54,740 bases of DNA from Pigmentiphaga sp. (GTDB taxonomy: Bacteria > Pseudomonadota > Gammaproteobacteria > Burkholderiales > Burkholderiaceae_B). A model generated the notes under the pieces. The model worked only from the letters and a program-made list of their open reading frames with translations. It had not been told where the DNA came from and did no database searches. Below, one piece after another: positions 1 through 8,055 of this stretch; within the stretch, counting starts at the first letter, position 1, and each line of letters begins with the position of its first letter. The position numbers and the translations under genes are program-made. The DNA is taken from contig JALOAI010000029.1 in assembly GCA_023228945.1 (NCBI GenBank), positions 1 through 54,740 on the forward strand. The letters run 5' to 3'.

Positions 1-82
1 CCGCTTTCACGGCCCGCTGACGCATCGCCTGCAGCGTATGGTGGTCCAGCTTTCGACCGTCTGTGTCACGTTTCGATTTCAT
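1..82 (-). CDS. IS630-type transposase, N-terminal fragment (runs off the window)
   Basis: The reverse strand reads an ATG at 80-82 followed by 27 codons beginning MKSKRDTDGRKLDHHTLQAM, and stays open to the window edge. Basic residues followed by a DGRKLDHxTLxxMRxRAV pattern are typical of the start of IS630/Tc1-mariner transposases, before their helix-turn-helix. The rest lies outside the window. The right end of the element probably lies close to 123-127, where TA dinucleotides (the usual IS630 target) sit just before the broken JAB gene. Assignment rests on this short N-terminus only. Confidence 0.5.
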   Translation of the reverse strand, partial: MKSKRDTDGRKLDHHTLQAMRQRAVKA

Positions 83-125
83 CCCACATTATCTCAATAT
101 GTGGCTTTACTTTCAAGAAGGTTAG

Positions 126-338
126 TATCTGGGCGAGTGGCATTCCCACCCTAGATTTCCAGTAACACCAAGCCATCAGGACGTTTCATCGATGGTCGAG
201 CTCGTACAGAGCGAGCGAGGCATCGACTTCGCTGTTCTTCTAATCGTCAAGCTACAGTGGTGGCGAACGATCGCCAGCTCTTGCACACTGTTTCGTCGAG
301 ATGCTAACCCATCCCCCGTCGATTTTCTGGAGGCTTGA
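126..338 (+). pseudogene. Truncated Cap3-like JAB/JAMM peptidase (CBASS), C-terminal part only
   Basis: An open frame of 70 codons starts right after a stop at 123-125, has no start codon at its head, and reads YLGEWHSHPRFPVTPSHQD. HSHP followed by seven residues and SxxD is the zinc-binding JAMM signature, and the preceding GEW is usual in the CBASS/E1-E2-associated JAB family (Cap3), which reverses Cap2-made conjugates on CD-NTases. Only the metal site and C-terminus remain; the N-terminal part with the catalytic Glu is missing. The break coincides with the end of the IS630-type element. Its TGA (336-338) lies two bases before the likely start of the SAVED gene, as expected within one operon. 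The identification is inferred from the motif and from the neighbour. Confidence 0.65.
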
Positions 339-340
339 GC

Positions 341-1414
341 TTGGTTAACCACTTCGTCCGCTCGCTCATTGACTGGGTTTTCAGACGCCGATCCGTCGGC
401 CTCACTCTGGTCAGGATTAGTCTGCCGTTGTTCGGCTTGGTCGTCTGGGGCCTCGCTGTGGGCATAACCATTCCCACAGGCTACGGACCGTTTATCTTCA
501 GCTGGGACTCCGCTGGTGGCGGCTCGGCTCTGCTCAGCTGGGGCATATTCGTCGTGGCCACGTCCATTGTCGTGCTCGGTGCAATTCTAATTATCCGTGA
601 CATCCGACGGGAGAACCGAAAAAAAGTCATCGTCATCGAAGCACGCGGACTGCGGGATTGGCAAGGTGAGGCATTGGTAAAGGCAGTGCCCATCTTGGTC
701 AAAGGACGTCGCGAGCAGGTAATGATCGATGTGCGACAGGGCTTGATAGATGGCCAGGTCATAAGCCCGGAGGTCGCGATTCGTCGCCTCTCCAGTCTGC
801 CCGACGATATCGCACGACGCTGCGATGGTCTGGACCGCGCAGATATATCGTTTGTTCTTGGTGGACTTGCACCGGTACCTCTGCTCTTTCTACTTGGTGT
901 AATCGTTGACGATGAATCCCGCACGCTCATTATGGACTGGAATCGGACGCATCACGTATGGCGCACACTTGACGAGGAGGACGACGGCAAACGGTTCACA
1001 ACTACCGAACTCGACACTGTAACTCCAGGCACGAAGCGTGTCGCTCTCTGCGTATGTGCCTCCTACGACGTCATCGAAACCGACGTGCGCCTCGTCGAAC
1101 CAACCGCGCACATAGTCAGGATGGAGTTGGCGGATCGTAGCACCACTTCACACTGGTCGGAGCATAAGCAGCAGCAACTCGCTCAGCAGTTCCTCGACGT
1201 CATAATGTCGCTAACGCGCCAAGGCGTGACAGACATCGCGCTCTTTCTGGCCGCACCGGCAAGCATTACGCTCCGGTTTGGTACCGTCTACGACAAGCGC
1301 AATCTTCCTCAACTCGAGTTAAACCAGTTTGAACAGGCTCATCCGAAGAAATATCCGTGGGCGGTGCGTATGCCCGTCGCTGGATTGAATCAAGCTCAAT
1401 TGATCCAGCGTTAA
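341..1414 (+). CDS. Two-TM SAVED-domain protein, Cap14-like CBASS effector
   Basis: The chosen start is TTG at 341 (357 aa), because GGAGG at 329-333 is ideally spaced for it; TTG at 335 is too close. Two hydrophobic helices lie near residues 22-44 and 64-86, then a cytoplasmic region. The C-terminal half carries SAVED hallmarks: GGLAPVPLLFLLG and MDWNR near 175-205, then a second half with VALCVCASYD and near the end IALFLAAPASITLRFG. SAVED domains bind cyclic oligonucleotides made by CD-NTases; with two TM helices the protein matches the Cap14 type, thought to damage the inner membrane when activated. The upstream neighbour is a Cap3 remnant, so this is the effector of a type II CBASS. No CD-NTase or Cap2 is visible, so it may be orphaned. 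The domain call is firm; activity is inferred. Confidence 0.8.
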   Translation: MVNHFVRSLIDWVFRRRSVGLTLVRISLPLFGLVVWGLAVGITIPTGYGPFIFSWDSAGGGSALLSWGIFVVATSIVVLGAILIIRDIRRENRKKVIVIEARGLRDWQGEALVKAVPILVKGRREQVMIDVRQGLIDGQVISPEVAIRRLSSLPDDIARRCDGLDRADISFVLGGLAPVPLLFLLGVIVDDESRTLIMDWNRTHHVWRTLDEEDDGKRFTTTELDTVTPGTKRVALCVCASYDVIETDVRLVEPTAHIVRMELADRSTTSHWSEHKQQQLAQQFLDVIMSLTRQGVTDIALFLAAPASITLRFGTVYDKRNLPQLELNQFEQAHPKKYPWAVRMPVAGLNQAQLIQR

Positions 1415-1591
1415 GATGGTGTCAGCGGTGGCAAACGCCAAAAACACCATATTGGGAAAAGCCAGCAAATCGATTGGGAAATTGTCACGATACAAGCAAG
1501 CAAGTTTTAGAAACAACAAACAACTAGAGAAATACAATCAACGTTGCTCAGGCTAGAAAAAGACAAGCCCCAAGGCTTGCCCGATGATGAC

Positions 1592-2119
1592 TTAACAAAG
1601 CCCCCTTTCTGCCATCGACAGCACTGTCGCACCGGCCACAATAAAATGATCCAACAATCGGACATCAGCCAGTGCCAGCGCCTGCTTCAGATGTTTGGTC
1701 AGCGCAGTATCTGCTTGACTAGCCTCGGCCACCCCACTTGGGTGATTATGGACCAGCATGACCGACAAGGCGTTATGGTGCAGAGCCATTTTGACGATCT
1801 CACGCGGATACACCGACGCTTGGTTAAACGTGCCGCGAAACGGCTCCAGATAGTCGATCAGCCTATTCTGGCTATCGAGCAGAATCAGCCCGCACACTTC
1901 GTGCTCCAAGGCTGCATTTAACCGTAGCAGCAAGAACTCCTTGACCAGGTTCGGTTTGGACAGATCCTCTCCATGAGGTTCTTCGACATTAACCAACTCA
2001 CGCGTCACCATCAGGATTTTCTTTCGGCTCGCGGCACGCACGGCGCCATCGGCCTCGCGCACCAGCAGTGCACCAGCATTCAAGGACTGGGAATCAAGGG
2101 CAAGAGAATATTGTTTCAT
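1592..2119 (-). CDS. RadC-like JAB-domain protein, copy 1
   Basis: A 175-aa protein with the RadC/UPF0758 JAB domain. The motif VHNHPSG followed by SxxD sits near residues 122-133, preceded by ASVYPREIVKMAL, whose Glu is the expected metal-site partner. It lacks the N-terminal helix-hairpin-helix of chromosomal RadC (about 225 aa), as is usual for the short versions on integrative elements. The function of such proteins is unresolved; the old link to DNA repair is not well supported. A second, divergent copy lies at 11345-11872. Both are preceded by a similar GC-rich leader. Confidence 0.85.
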   Translation of the reverse strand: MKQYSLALDSQSLNAGALLVREADGAVRAASRKKILMVTRELVNVEEPHGEDLSKPNLVKEFLLLRLNAALEHEVCGLILLDSQNRLIDYLEPFRGTFNQASVYPREIVKMALHHNALSVMLVHNHPSGVAEASQADTALTKHLKQALALADVRLLDHFIVAGATVLSMAERGLC

Positions 2120-2462
2120 GACTGCATCCGGTTCAGAACTCAGGCGGAATTGCCTGGAACCGAAGAAGTCACGCCGCAGCGCCAGCCGTCACAGGGTCAG
2201 CGACGGCCACCGGCCGCAAGCGTTGTAGACGCGCCGCCCTTGACGGCCAGACCGGTGTGAAACACTAGGGGAAAAACAAAGACGCCCCCTCCCCAACAAC
2301 AAACAATACCAATCGGTTTAGCAAGAGCAGCGCGCAGGTTCAACTCAACCAGTCTGGCCGAAGGCGTCAGGGATCAAAGCCGGATGGCCGTGATTTGACA
2401 CGAAGCGCGGGGCGCTGCCCGTGAGCCCGACGGCGGAACGCAGGGACGCGTAGATACTGGAA
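2120..2462. other. Intergenic region with the conserved radC-type leader
   Basis: No convincing gene is present. About 130 bases next to the radC-like start (2120-2260) resemble the bases upstream of the second copy (11873-12010): both contain a GGCGGRATTGCCYGGAAC block and a CGGCCGCAAGCG block in the same order. The rest, 2260-2462, shows nothing recognisable. Confidence 0.5.
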
Positions 2463-3530
2463 TCAAGGCGTCTCGCCAGGCCCGCGTTGTTCAATTTGCA
2501 GCCGCGCCCGCTGCGTCGCTTGTTGCAACCGTTCCACCAATACAGCACGCGGCGGTAAGGTGGTTAGGTATTCGGCGACGTGAATGCCGGATTTGTCCAA
2601 CTCCAACAGTTCGACTTGTTCGCGTTTCTTACCGGTGCAAAGGATGATTCCCAGCGGTGAGGCTTCCTCCGGCTCGCGTTCGTGCTTGTCGAGCCAACGC
2701 AGGTACAGCTCCATCTGCCCCTTGTAGGCTGCCTTAAACTCACCCACTTTCAACTCCACCGCCACCAGTCGGCGCAGTTTCCGGTTATAGAACAGCAAAT
2801 CAAGATGAAAGTCCTCGTCGTCAATCTGGATACGCTTCTGTCTGGCAACAAAACTAAAACCCGCGCCCAACTCCAGTAAGAAAGCCTCCATTTCACGGAT
2901 GATGGCCGCTTCCAGATCCCGTTCCTGCCAGCTATCTTGCAGACCCAGGAAATTGAGAATGTACGGATCACGCATGACAAGATCGGTCGACATGCGCTGC
3001 GCATCGCGCAGTGTTGCCAGTTCCTGGGCGATAGTCTCGTCCGGCTTCCGAGACAAGGCCGTACGTTCGTACAGCATCGAATCAATACGTTCGCGTAGCA
3101 TGCGCACGCTCCAGCGTTCTGTACCAGCCATCTGTGCGTAGAAGTCCCGCTGCATTGGTTCCTTTAGAGCCAACAGCAGAACAAAGTGTGACCAACTTAA
3201 TTGTCGCGACAGTGTCGCGACAATTGGTTCCTCGGGGAACGTAACGGCAAATTTGACCATCCGGCGCAGGTTCTTTTCCCCAAAGCCCCGCCCGTAGTCA
3301 CTGGTAAGCTGCTCAGCCAGAGTTGGCAGAATCTCCTCGCCATACTCAGCACGCTGACCAGCCAGCACTTCCGTATGGATGCGATGACCGATACGCCAGA
3401 ACAGCAGGGTCAACTCGGTATTGACCGCCGAGGCGGCTCGCTGTCGTGACGCATCAATGAGCGCCCGAATATCTCCCAACAGCACCGGAGACGCTTCGGG
3501 AGCTACCACAGAGGATGAACGCTTACTCAT
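2463..3530 (-). CDS. DUF1016 / YhcG-type PD-(D/E)XK nuclease-domain protein
   Basis: A 355-aa protein with the two-part YhcG layout. The N-terminal alpha-helical DUF1016 region covers about residues 15-165 (YGRGFGEKNLRRMVKFA, LSWSHFVLLLALK). The C-terminal nuclease-like part covers about 185-335. There HLDLLFYNRKLRRLVAVELK supplies the Asp and the ExK of a PD-(D/E)XK fold, followed by GQMELYLRWL. These proteins are common on mobile elements and in defence-gene neighbourhoods; a role in DNA cleavage or processing is likely but not established. The ATG overlaps the TGA of the upstream integrase by four bases (ATGA, 3527-3530), so the two are translationally coupled. Length matches the family. 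Confidence 0.85.
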   Translation of the reverse strand: MSKRSSSVVAPEASPVLLGDIRALIDASRQRAASAVNTELTLLFWRIGHRIHTEVLAGQRAEYGEEILPTLAEQLTSDYGRGFGEKNLRRMVKFAVTFPEEPIVATLSRQLSWSHFVLLLALKEPMQRDFYAQMAGTERWSVRMLRERIDSMLYERTALSRKPDETIAQELATLRDAQRMSTDLVMRDPYILNFLGLQDSWQERDLEAAIIREMEAFLLELGAGFSFVARQKRIQIDDEDFHLDLLFYNRKLRRLVAVELKVGEFKAAYKGQMELYLRWLDKHEREPEEASPLGIILCTGKKREQVELLELDKSGIHVAEYLTTLPPRAVLVERLQQATQRARLQIEQRGPGETP

Positions 3531-4864
3531 GCCGCAAACCCCTTGGACGAGGATAAAGATCGTTTTGTGCCAGGCGGTACGGCACGAGTCTGATCCTTTC
3601 GATGTCGAAATGGGCGATACGCTCCCTTACTGGTAGGGGGCATCTCACCCTCTGCAACAGGTGTCGCAACCTCCACGTCATCCGACGCACGGCGATTGAT
3701 GGTCTCCCTACGCAGGTTTGCCACTCTCTCAGCGGCAGCACGAACCGGATCATCTTCCGTATGCACATAGGTCATGAACATAGAAACGGTCTTGTGCGCC
3801 GTCAATGCCATACCCACCCTGAGCGGTACACCAGAATTAGCAATATCAGTCGCGGCACGATGTCGAATGCCATGCGTTCCAACATGGGGCACCTTCGCAC
3901 GACCTAAGATTCGTTTCCAGGCATTGTAGTAAGTGCCACCTGACAACGCCACGGTGCTGTCAAGGATGGCCGGGCACACGTAAGGGGAGTCCTCATAGCG
4001 GTAGGCATGAGACAGCAACTGATAAACCACTTCGCTCATAGGTTTTGAAATATCACCGGTCTTGCTATCCGGCCAGACTACACGACGATTCTCAAAATCG
4101 ATCCACGACCATTCGAGCGTTCTGATCTCCGACATACGCGCGGAAAACTCGAACTGTAAACGAATAGCCAACGTCAACGTCGGATGCTCCAGCCCCTCGG
4201 CGTCAGCCCGATCCAGATAAGCGTAGAGCCGCGCCAGTTCGTCATTGGTGATATATCGTGTCTTGCCATTCTCTTTGTACTTGGGCACGTGGCGACATGG
4301 ATTGGAACCGTCAGGCCGATAACCCCACACTTCCGCCATATTGAACATCTTACGAATGCAAGCCAAGACACGGTTCGCGGTAACAGCAATGTGCCCCATA
4401 TCTCGCATTAAGGCGGTGATGTGTACCCGCGTCACGTCAGGTACTTTCAGTGCGCCCAACGCCGGAATGATATGCAGCTTGATCTGATCTTGGTACGTCT
4501 CGACCGTACTGGGCTTGTTGCGCAACTTGGAGTACTCCTCAATGAACTGCTTGCACAGCTTTTTAACGGTAGGCGCCGTCCGTGCAGCCTGCTTAGCAGC
4601 GCTGGGGTCACTACCCTGGCGTACGTCAGCGAGCCAATCCTGAGCGATTGAGCGAGCCTGTTCAACGGTTAACTCACCGAACTGACCGATCTTCGGCTTG
4701 CGACGCTCACCCCAGTTCGTGCGATACTGGAGCATAAATACTTTACGTCCACGCGCGGTGATTTTGCAAAGAAATCCTGGGACAAGAGTGTCCCGTAGTT
4801 CGTAATCTTTGCCTGTGACTGCAGCCGTATCGACGGCGGACTTAGTGAGCTTGATTATGGCCAT
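3527..4864 (-). CDS. Tyrosine recombinase / integrase of an integrative element
   Basis: A 445-aa phage-type integrase. The N-terminal Arm-binding DUF4102-type domain (about 1-95), SAM-like core-binding domain (about 100-200) and catalytic domain (about 210-385) are in order. Catalytic residues are readable: Arg in ARMSEIRTLEW, Lys in DSKTG, HGIRH, a further His in TAHKT, and the nucleophilic Tyr in FMTYVH. A basic tail of about 55 residues follows the catalytic domain. The gene start lies about 180 bases from a tRNA-Leu 3' fragment, so this enzyme probably made that att site. All catalytic residues are present and it looks functional. The DUF1016 gene downstream overlaps it by four bases. 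Confidence 0.93.
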   Translation of the reverse strand: MAIIKLTKSAVDTAAVTGKDYELRDTLVPGFLCKITARGRKVFMLQYRTNWGERRKPKIGQFGELTVEQARSIAQDWLADVRQGSDPSAAKQAARTAPTVKKLCKQFIEEYSKLRNKPSTVETYQDQIKLHIIPALGALKVPDVTRVHITALMRDMGHIAVTANRVLACIRKMFNMAEVWGYRPDGSNPCRHVPKYKENGKTRYITNDELARLYAYLDRADAEGLEHPTLTLAIRLQFEFSARMSEIRTLEWSWIDFENRRVVWPDSKTGDISKPMSEVVYQLLSHAYRYEDSPYVCPAILDSTVALSGGTYYNAWKRILGRAKVPHVGTHGIRHRAATDIANSGVPLRVGMALTAHKTVSMFMTYVHTEDDPVRAAAERVANLRRETINRRASDDVEVATPVAEGEMPPTSKGAYRPFRHRKDQTRAVPPGTKRSLSSSKGFAA

Positions 4865-5042
4865 AATGCCTCCTGTTCAGTAGCCAACGCAGGAACCAAC
4901 TAGGAGCCACGACAACGGGAATGTGGTCAAAACTGGTCTAGTCTAAGCGTAAGGTTAGAACAAGCAGCGGTTTAAAAAAACCAGCTACAGCAACCACTTA
5001 CGAGTTCCAGCGTAGTTAGATGCTACTGGAAACCGACAAACT
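4865..5042. other. Integrase upstream region
   Basis: The stretch between the integrase start and the att fragment is AT-richer than its flanks and contains short A-rich runs. It would be expected to carry the integrase promoter and arm-type binding sites, but no repeat could be assigned with confidence. Confidence 0.3.
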
Positions 5043-5093
5043 CAAAATCCCCCGCCGCAAGGCGTGCCGGTTCGATTCCGGCCCCGGGCACCA
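5043..5093 (+). repeat. att site: 3' part of a tRNA-Leu gene, probably CAA anticodon
   Basis: The sequence ends GGTTCGATTCCGGCCCC then GGGCACCA, a complete T-arm, acceptor 3' strand and CCA. Upstream are a variable arm (GCCGCAAGGCG) and the anticodon-loop remnant CTCAAAA with following stem CCCC. The 5' half of a tRNA is absent, so this is not a working gene but the fragment left by site-specific insertion into tRNA-Leu. CTCAAAA reads as a loop with anticodon CAA, the leuX-type integration hotspot. Two integrase genes diverge from it (starts at 4864 and 5269). The partner att with the full tRNA gene is not in the window. Confidence 0.8.
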
Positions 5094-5268
5094 ACGGCTT
5101 GTTCCACAAAGGTTCAAGTTGCACCAAATTCTCAAGAAAATCATGTGGTTAGGGTAGAAACCTAACCCATGAGGTTCCATCAAGTTTCAGCAAATCGCAA
5201 GCTTGCGCGTCCCCCAGGGAGTCCCCTAGACTGGTTTTAGCCCAGTTTTTTTCTTAAGGGGGACTCCA
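5094..5268. other. Region between the att fragment and the broken integrase
   Basis: No gene. It holds direct and inverted short repeats such as GGTTAGGGTAGAAACCTAACC at 5149-5169, an inverted repeat with 8-base arms, and GGGAGTCCCCTAGACTGG at 5218-5235. These are plausible integrase or excisionase binding sites, but no function is shown. Confidence 0.3.
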
Positions 5269-6493
5269 ATGGGATTCCTGACTGATCTGAAGATCCGCAC
5301 TGCTTCACCCAATACCTGCTGGCCGACGGTGACGGACTCTACCTGCGTGTTCGCGCAACCAGCAAGAGCTGGCTCTATCGCTATAAGTCCGACGAAAAGC
5401 AAGTCAAGATCGGCCTGGGCGCCTACCCGACGGTCACCCTAACGATAGCGCGGACTCTCACCAAAGAGGCGAACGCGCTGCGCGCTCAAGGCATCGACCC
5501 GCAGGACGCTCGACGGGAACAGCAAGAGCAAGCCAAGATCGCCAAGATGAATACTTTCGAGCTGATGGCGCGCGCCTGGCTCGAAGTGCCAGCAAGGATC
5601 GCGTCTGGTCTGCCGGCTACAAAAGCAAGGTCACTCGTCATCTGGAGATTCACGTATTCCCGTGGGTAGGTGACAAAGCCATGGAGGCCATCAGGCCGCG
5701 GGAAATCGTTCGGTGCCTACATCGCATCAAGGATCGCGGCAACCTGGAAACGGCGCAGCGTGTCCGCGAGGCCATCCAACACGTCTATCAGTACGCTGTG
5801 GATACCGGCGTACTGGAACCGGCCCAGAATTTCGTCAACAACCGTACGGGTGGCTTGCCTACTCCTCGCGGCCGCCACTACGCCGCAATCACTGACCCGC
5901 AGCTACTGGGCCAGCTTTTAAGGGACATGCGCGCCTACTCCGGCAACTTCATTTCCGTTGCCGCCTTGCGCTTGGCTCCCCTGGTCTTCCAGCGGCCCGG
6001 CCAGCTGCGCTTGGCCCATTGGGAAGACGTCAATCTCAAAAAGGGTCTGTGGCGCTGCCTGCCAGAGAACATGAAGATGCGCGAATGGCAGAAACGCGAT
6101 AGCCGCACCCCTGCGCATATCGTGCCCCTGTCACGCCAGGCTCGACGGATTCTGGAGGATCTGCTGCCGATTACCGGCCCTTCCGGCCCAGTGTTCCCCA
6201 ACATGGCCAGGCGCTCTGACAAGTCACGCGATATCAGCGAAAACACGATCAACTCAGCTTTGCGCACACTGGGGTACGACACCAAAGAACAGATCACGGG
6301 TCATGGATTTCGTGCCACCGCACGCACGATGATCCGCGAGTATCTTGGCAGGGAGCCGGACGTCATCGAACGCCACCTGGCGCACGTGTCGAAAGAAGAG
6401 CAAACGAGGTATCGAAACGCCCAAGCCATATATGGACATCATTCGTCAGCGCATGAAGACCGCCGCAATCGTCGCACAGGAGTTGAGAAATGA
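5269..6493 (+). pseudogene. Broken tyrosine integrase fused to a toxin-gene tail
   Basis: ATG at 5269 (MGFLTDLKIRTA) begins a typical DUF4102-type integrase, but the frame shifts near 5303-5315 (continuing as LADGDGLYLRV) and again near 5585 (continuing as ASKDRVWSAGYKSK). From there the frame is open to 6493, with RQPGQLR-type core, HGFRATARTM and ERHLAHVSKEE visible. After EEQ, just before the catalytic Tyr region, the sequence switches to the last about 100 bases of a Gp49-like toxin gene, matching 16845-16945, but in a different frame. Two frameshifts plus loss of the native C-terminus make this inactive. The junction holds an AAGAAGAGCAA block shared with the toxin gene, suggesting short-homology recombination. 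It begins beside the tRNA-Leu fragment. Confidence 0.85.
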
Positions 6494-6825
6494 GTAAACG
6501 CATCGTTGAAGGGATTGAGGTCGAAGCCAGTTCGGGGAACGTGTTTGCCGACCTGGGCCTGCCCGACGCCGACAAACTACAGATCAAGTCTGGCCTGACC
6601 GTCGAAATTGCCAAAGCCATCCGCGAGCGCGGATTCACTCAGGCTGAGGCAGCGAAGCGCATGGGCCTGACCCAACCCAAGGTATCGAGCCTGTTACGCG
6701 GAGAGTTCTCGAACTTTTCCGAACGCAAGCTGATGGATTGCCTGAACCGCCTGGGCTATGACATTGAAATTCGTGTGCGCGAGACGGCAGAGCCAATCGG
6801 TCATCTGGTGTTGACCCACGCCTAA
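6490..6825 (+). CDS. XRE-type antitoxin, orphan copy
   Basis: A 111-aa HigA-like antitoxin. It has an N-terminal segment, then a helix-turn-helix at about 47-75 (ERGFTQAEAAKRMGLTQPKV, SSLLRGE), followed by the LMDCLNRLGYDIEIRVR tail typical of the family. It differs from the intact-operon copy at 16933-17268 at only five residues (positions 16, 25, 46, 98 and 107). Its own toxin is gone; only the toxin's last codons survive inside the broken integrase it overlaps by four bases. It could still repress the paired operon or neutralise its toxin, but that is inference. Confidence 0.9.
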   Translation: MSKRIVEGIEVEASSGNVFADLGLPDADKLQIKSGLTVEIAKAIRERGFTQAEAAKRMGLTQPKVSSLLRGEFSNFSERKLMDCLNRLGYDIEIRVRETAEPIGHLVLTHA

Positions 6826-6833
6826 GTCGATGA

Positions 6834-7067
6834 CTAGGATGTGGCCGCAGCAACGCGCCTAACTCGCCCACCAACAGAGCCGGTTTTCTGCACACAATGA
6901 GTTAGCGGCCGATACCCAACCGGGCCTTCCATCCACTCCAATAATGCCGTGCGCCGCCATCCTTTAGCTCGTCCACCAAGCGATACCGGAGCGGGAAAAT
7001 CGCCTGATGCAATACGGCGGTAAAGACTTGAACGGCTCAAGGCTGTAATCCGTAACACGTCCGCCAT
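6834..7067 (-). CDS. AlpA-family excisionase-like regulator
   Basis: A 77-aa protein whose centre, VLRITALSRSSLYRRIASG then FPAPVSLGGRAKGWRR, is the AlpA/MerR-like winged helix used by element excision factors and regulators. ATG at 7067 is the only in-frame start after the stop upstream, although the similarity with the partner copy (17374) extends 19 codons further 5'. Here the upstream in-frame ATG is lost, so the protein may be shortened. The 3' end meets the antitoxin gene tail to tail. Confidence 0.75.
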   Translation of the reverse strand: MADVLRITALSRSSLYRRIASGDFPAPVSLGGRAKGWRRTALLEWMEGPVGYRPLTHCVQKTGSVGGRVRRVAAATS

Positions 7068-7161
7068 GCGGTAAAAGGCTGGTTCAGGCTGGACTAGCGT
7101 TTCGGCAACATCCAGACATTCTTACTCTCTATCTAGACAGTCTGGTTGGCTAAGAATCCCA

Positions 7162-8055
7162 TCAAGATAAATCGGACAAACGACCACTTAGCTGTTCGAC
7201 AAACTTGCCCGCAGCCACCGACAGGGTTCTTCCTTTAAGCTGTGCCAGCACGACACGGATAGGCTTAATATCGCTGGCGCTAATGGGTATTGCCCGTATA
7301 CGTTCATCCAGGCGAGGTATACCGCTCAAAGGCTGGAACGTCACTGCCGGCTCCCGCATGACAAAGCTACGTAGAAATTCCAGCGACCCGGATTCCACTG
7401 CGACCACCGCCTCAAGCCGCAGCCGGTACATGGCCTCATTCAACAGCACACGAATCGCCAGAAATTCATCGGGCATCGCCACGGGATGTTCAAGACAATC
7501 CCGTAAACGCACGGTATCTAGGGCAGCCAACGGATGCGATTGGCTGACCACGACACACAAGGGCTGCTTCTTAACGATCAGTTCCCGTATGTCCGGCGAT
7601 GGCGGCGGGTCGATCAACAAAGCAATTTCAGCCTCGTAGCTCGTCAGGGCGCGTATACCCAATCGATTATCGCGAACCTCGACAGAGAACGTCACGTTGG
7701 GAAACTGTGCGCGATACGCGGCGACCTCATCAGGCAGGACACTGTCTACAAAGGCCTGCGAGCAAGCCAAGGAAACATGCCCCCGACGCACACCGGCCAG
7801 TTCGGAAAGCTGCGTGCGCAGACGCTCAAAATCAGCATTCTGATTTCTTATGTGGTGCAGCAGCAGCTCGCCAGCCTCATTCAAACGCATGCCTTGCGGC
7901 AAGCGTTCGAAGATGGTCATACCCAGCTCCTCTTCAAAATCCTGGATTTTTCTGGTTAGGGCTGATGGCGTGATGTGCAGTTGCTCGGCGGTTCCGCGTA
8001 TGGAACCCCGCCGTGCGATTTCTGATATGAAGCGATAAATCTGCAGATGCCGCAT
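7162..8055 (-). CDS. LysR-family transcriptional regulator
   Basis: A 297-aa LysR regulator. The N-terminal winged helix-turn-helix (about 1-60: FISEIARRGSIRGTAEQLHI, TPSALTRKIQDFEEELG) is followed by the effector-binding domain. ATG at 8053-8055 follows AGGAGG at the right distance. The frame stays open much further upstream, but that extension runs antisense to the next gene and is not coding. It diverges from the PLP-enzyme gene (start 8215) across a 159-base intergenic region, the usual LysR target arrangement, so it probably controls that gene and the Bug remnant. No effector can be deduced. Confidence 0.93.
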   Translation of the reverse strand: MRHLQIYRFISEIARRGSIRGTAEQLHITPSALTRKIQDFEEELGMTIFERLPQGMRLNEAGELLLHHIRNQNADFERLRTQLSELAGVRRGHVSLACSQAFVDSVLPDEVAAYRAQFPNVTFSVEVRDNRLGIRALTSYEAEIALLIDPPPSPDIRELIVKKQPLCVVVSQSHPLAALDTVRLRDCLEHPVAMPDEFLAIRVLLNEAMYRLRLEAVVAVESGSLEFLRSFVMREPAVTFQPLSGIPRLDERIRAIPISASDIKPIRVVLAQLKGRTLSVAAGKFVEQLSGRLSDLS

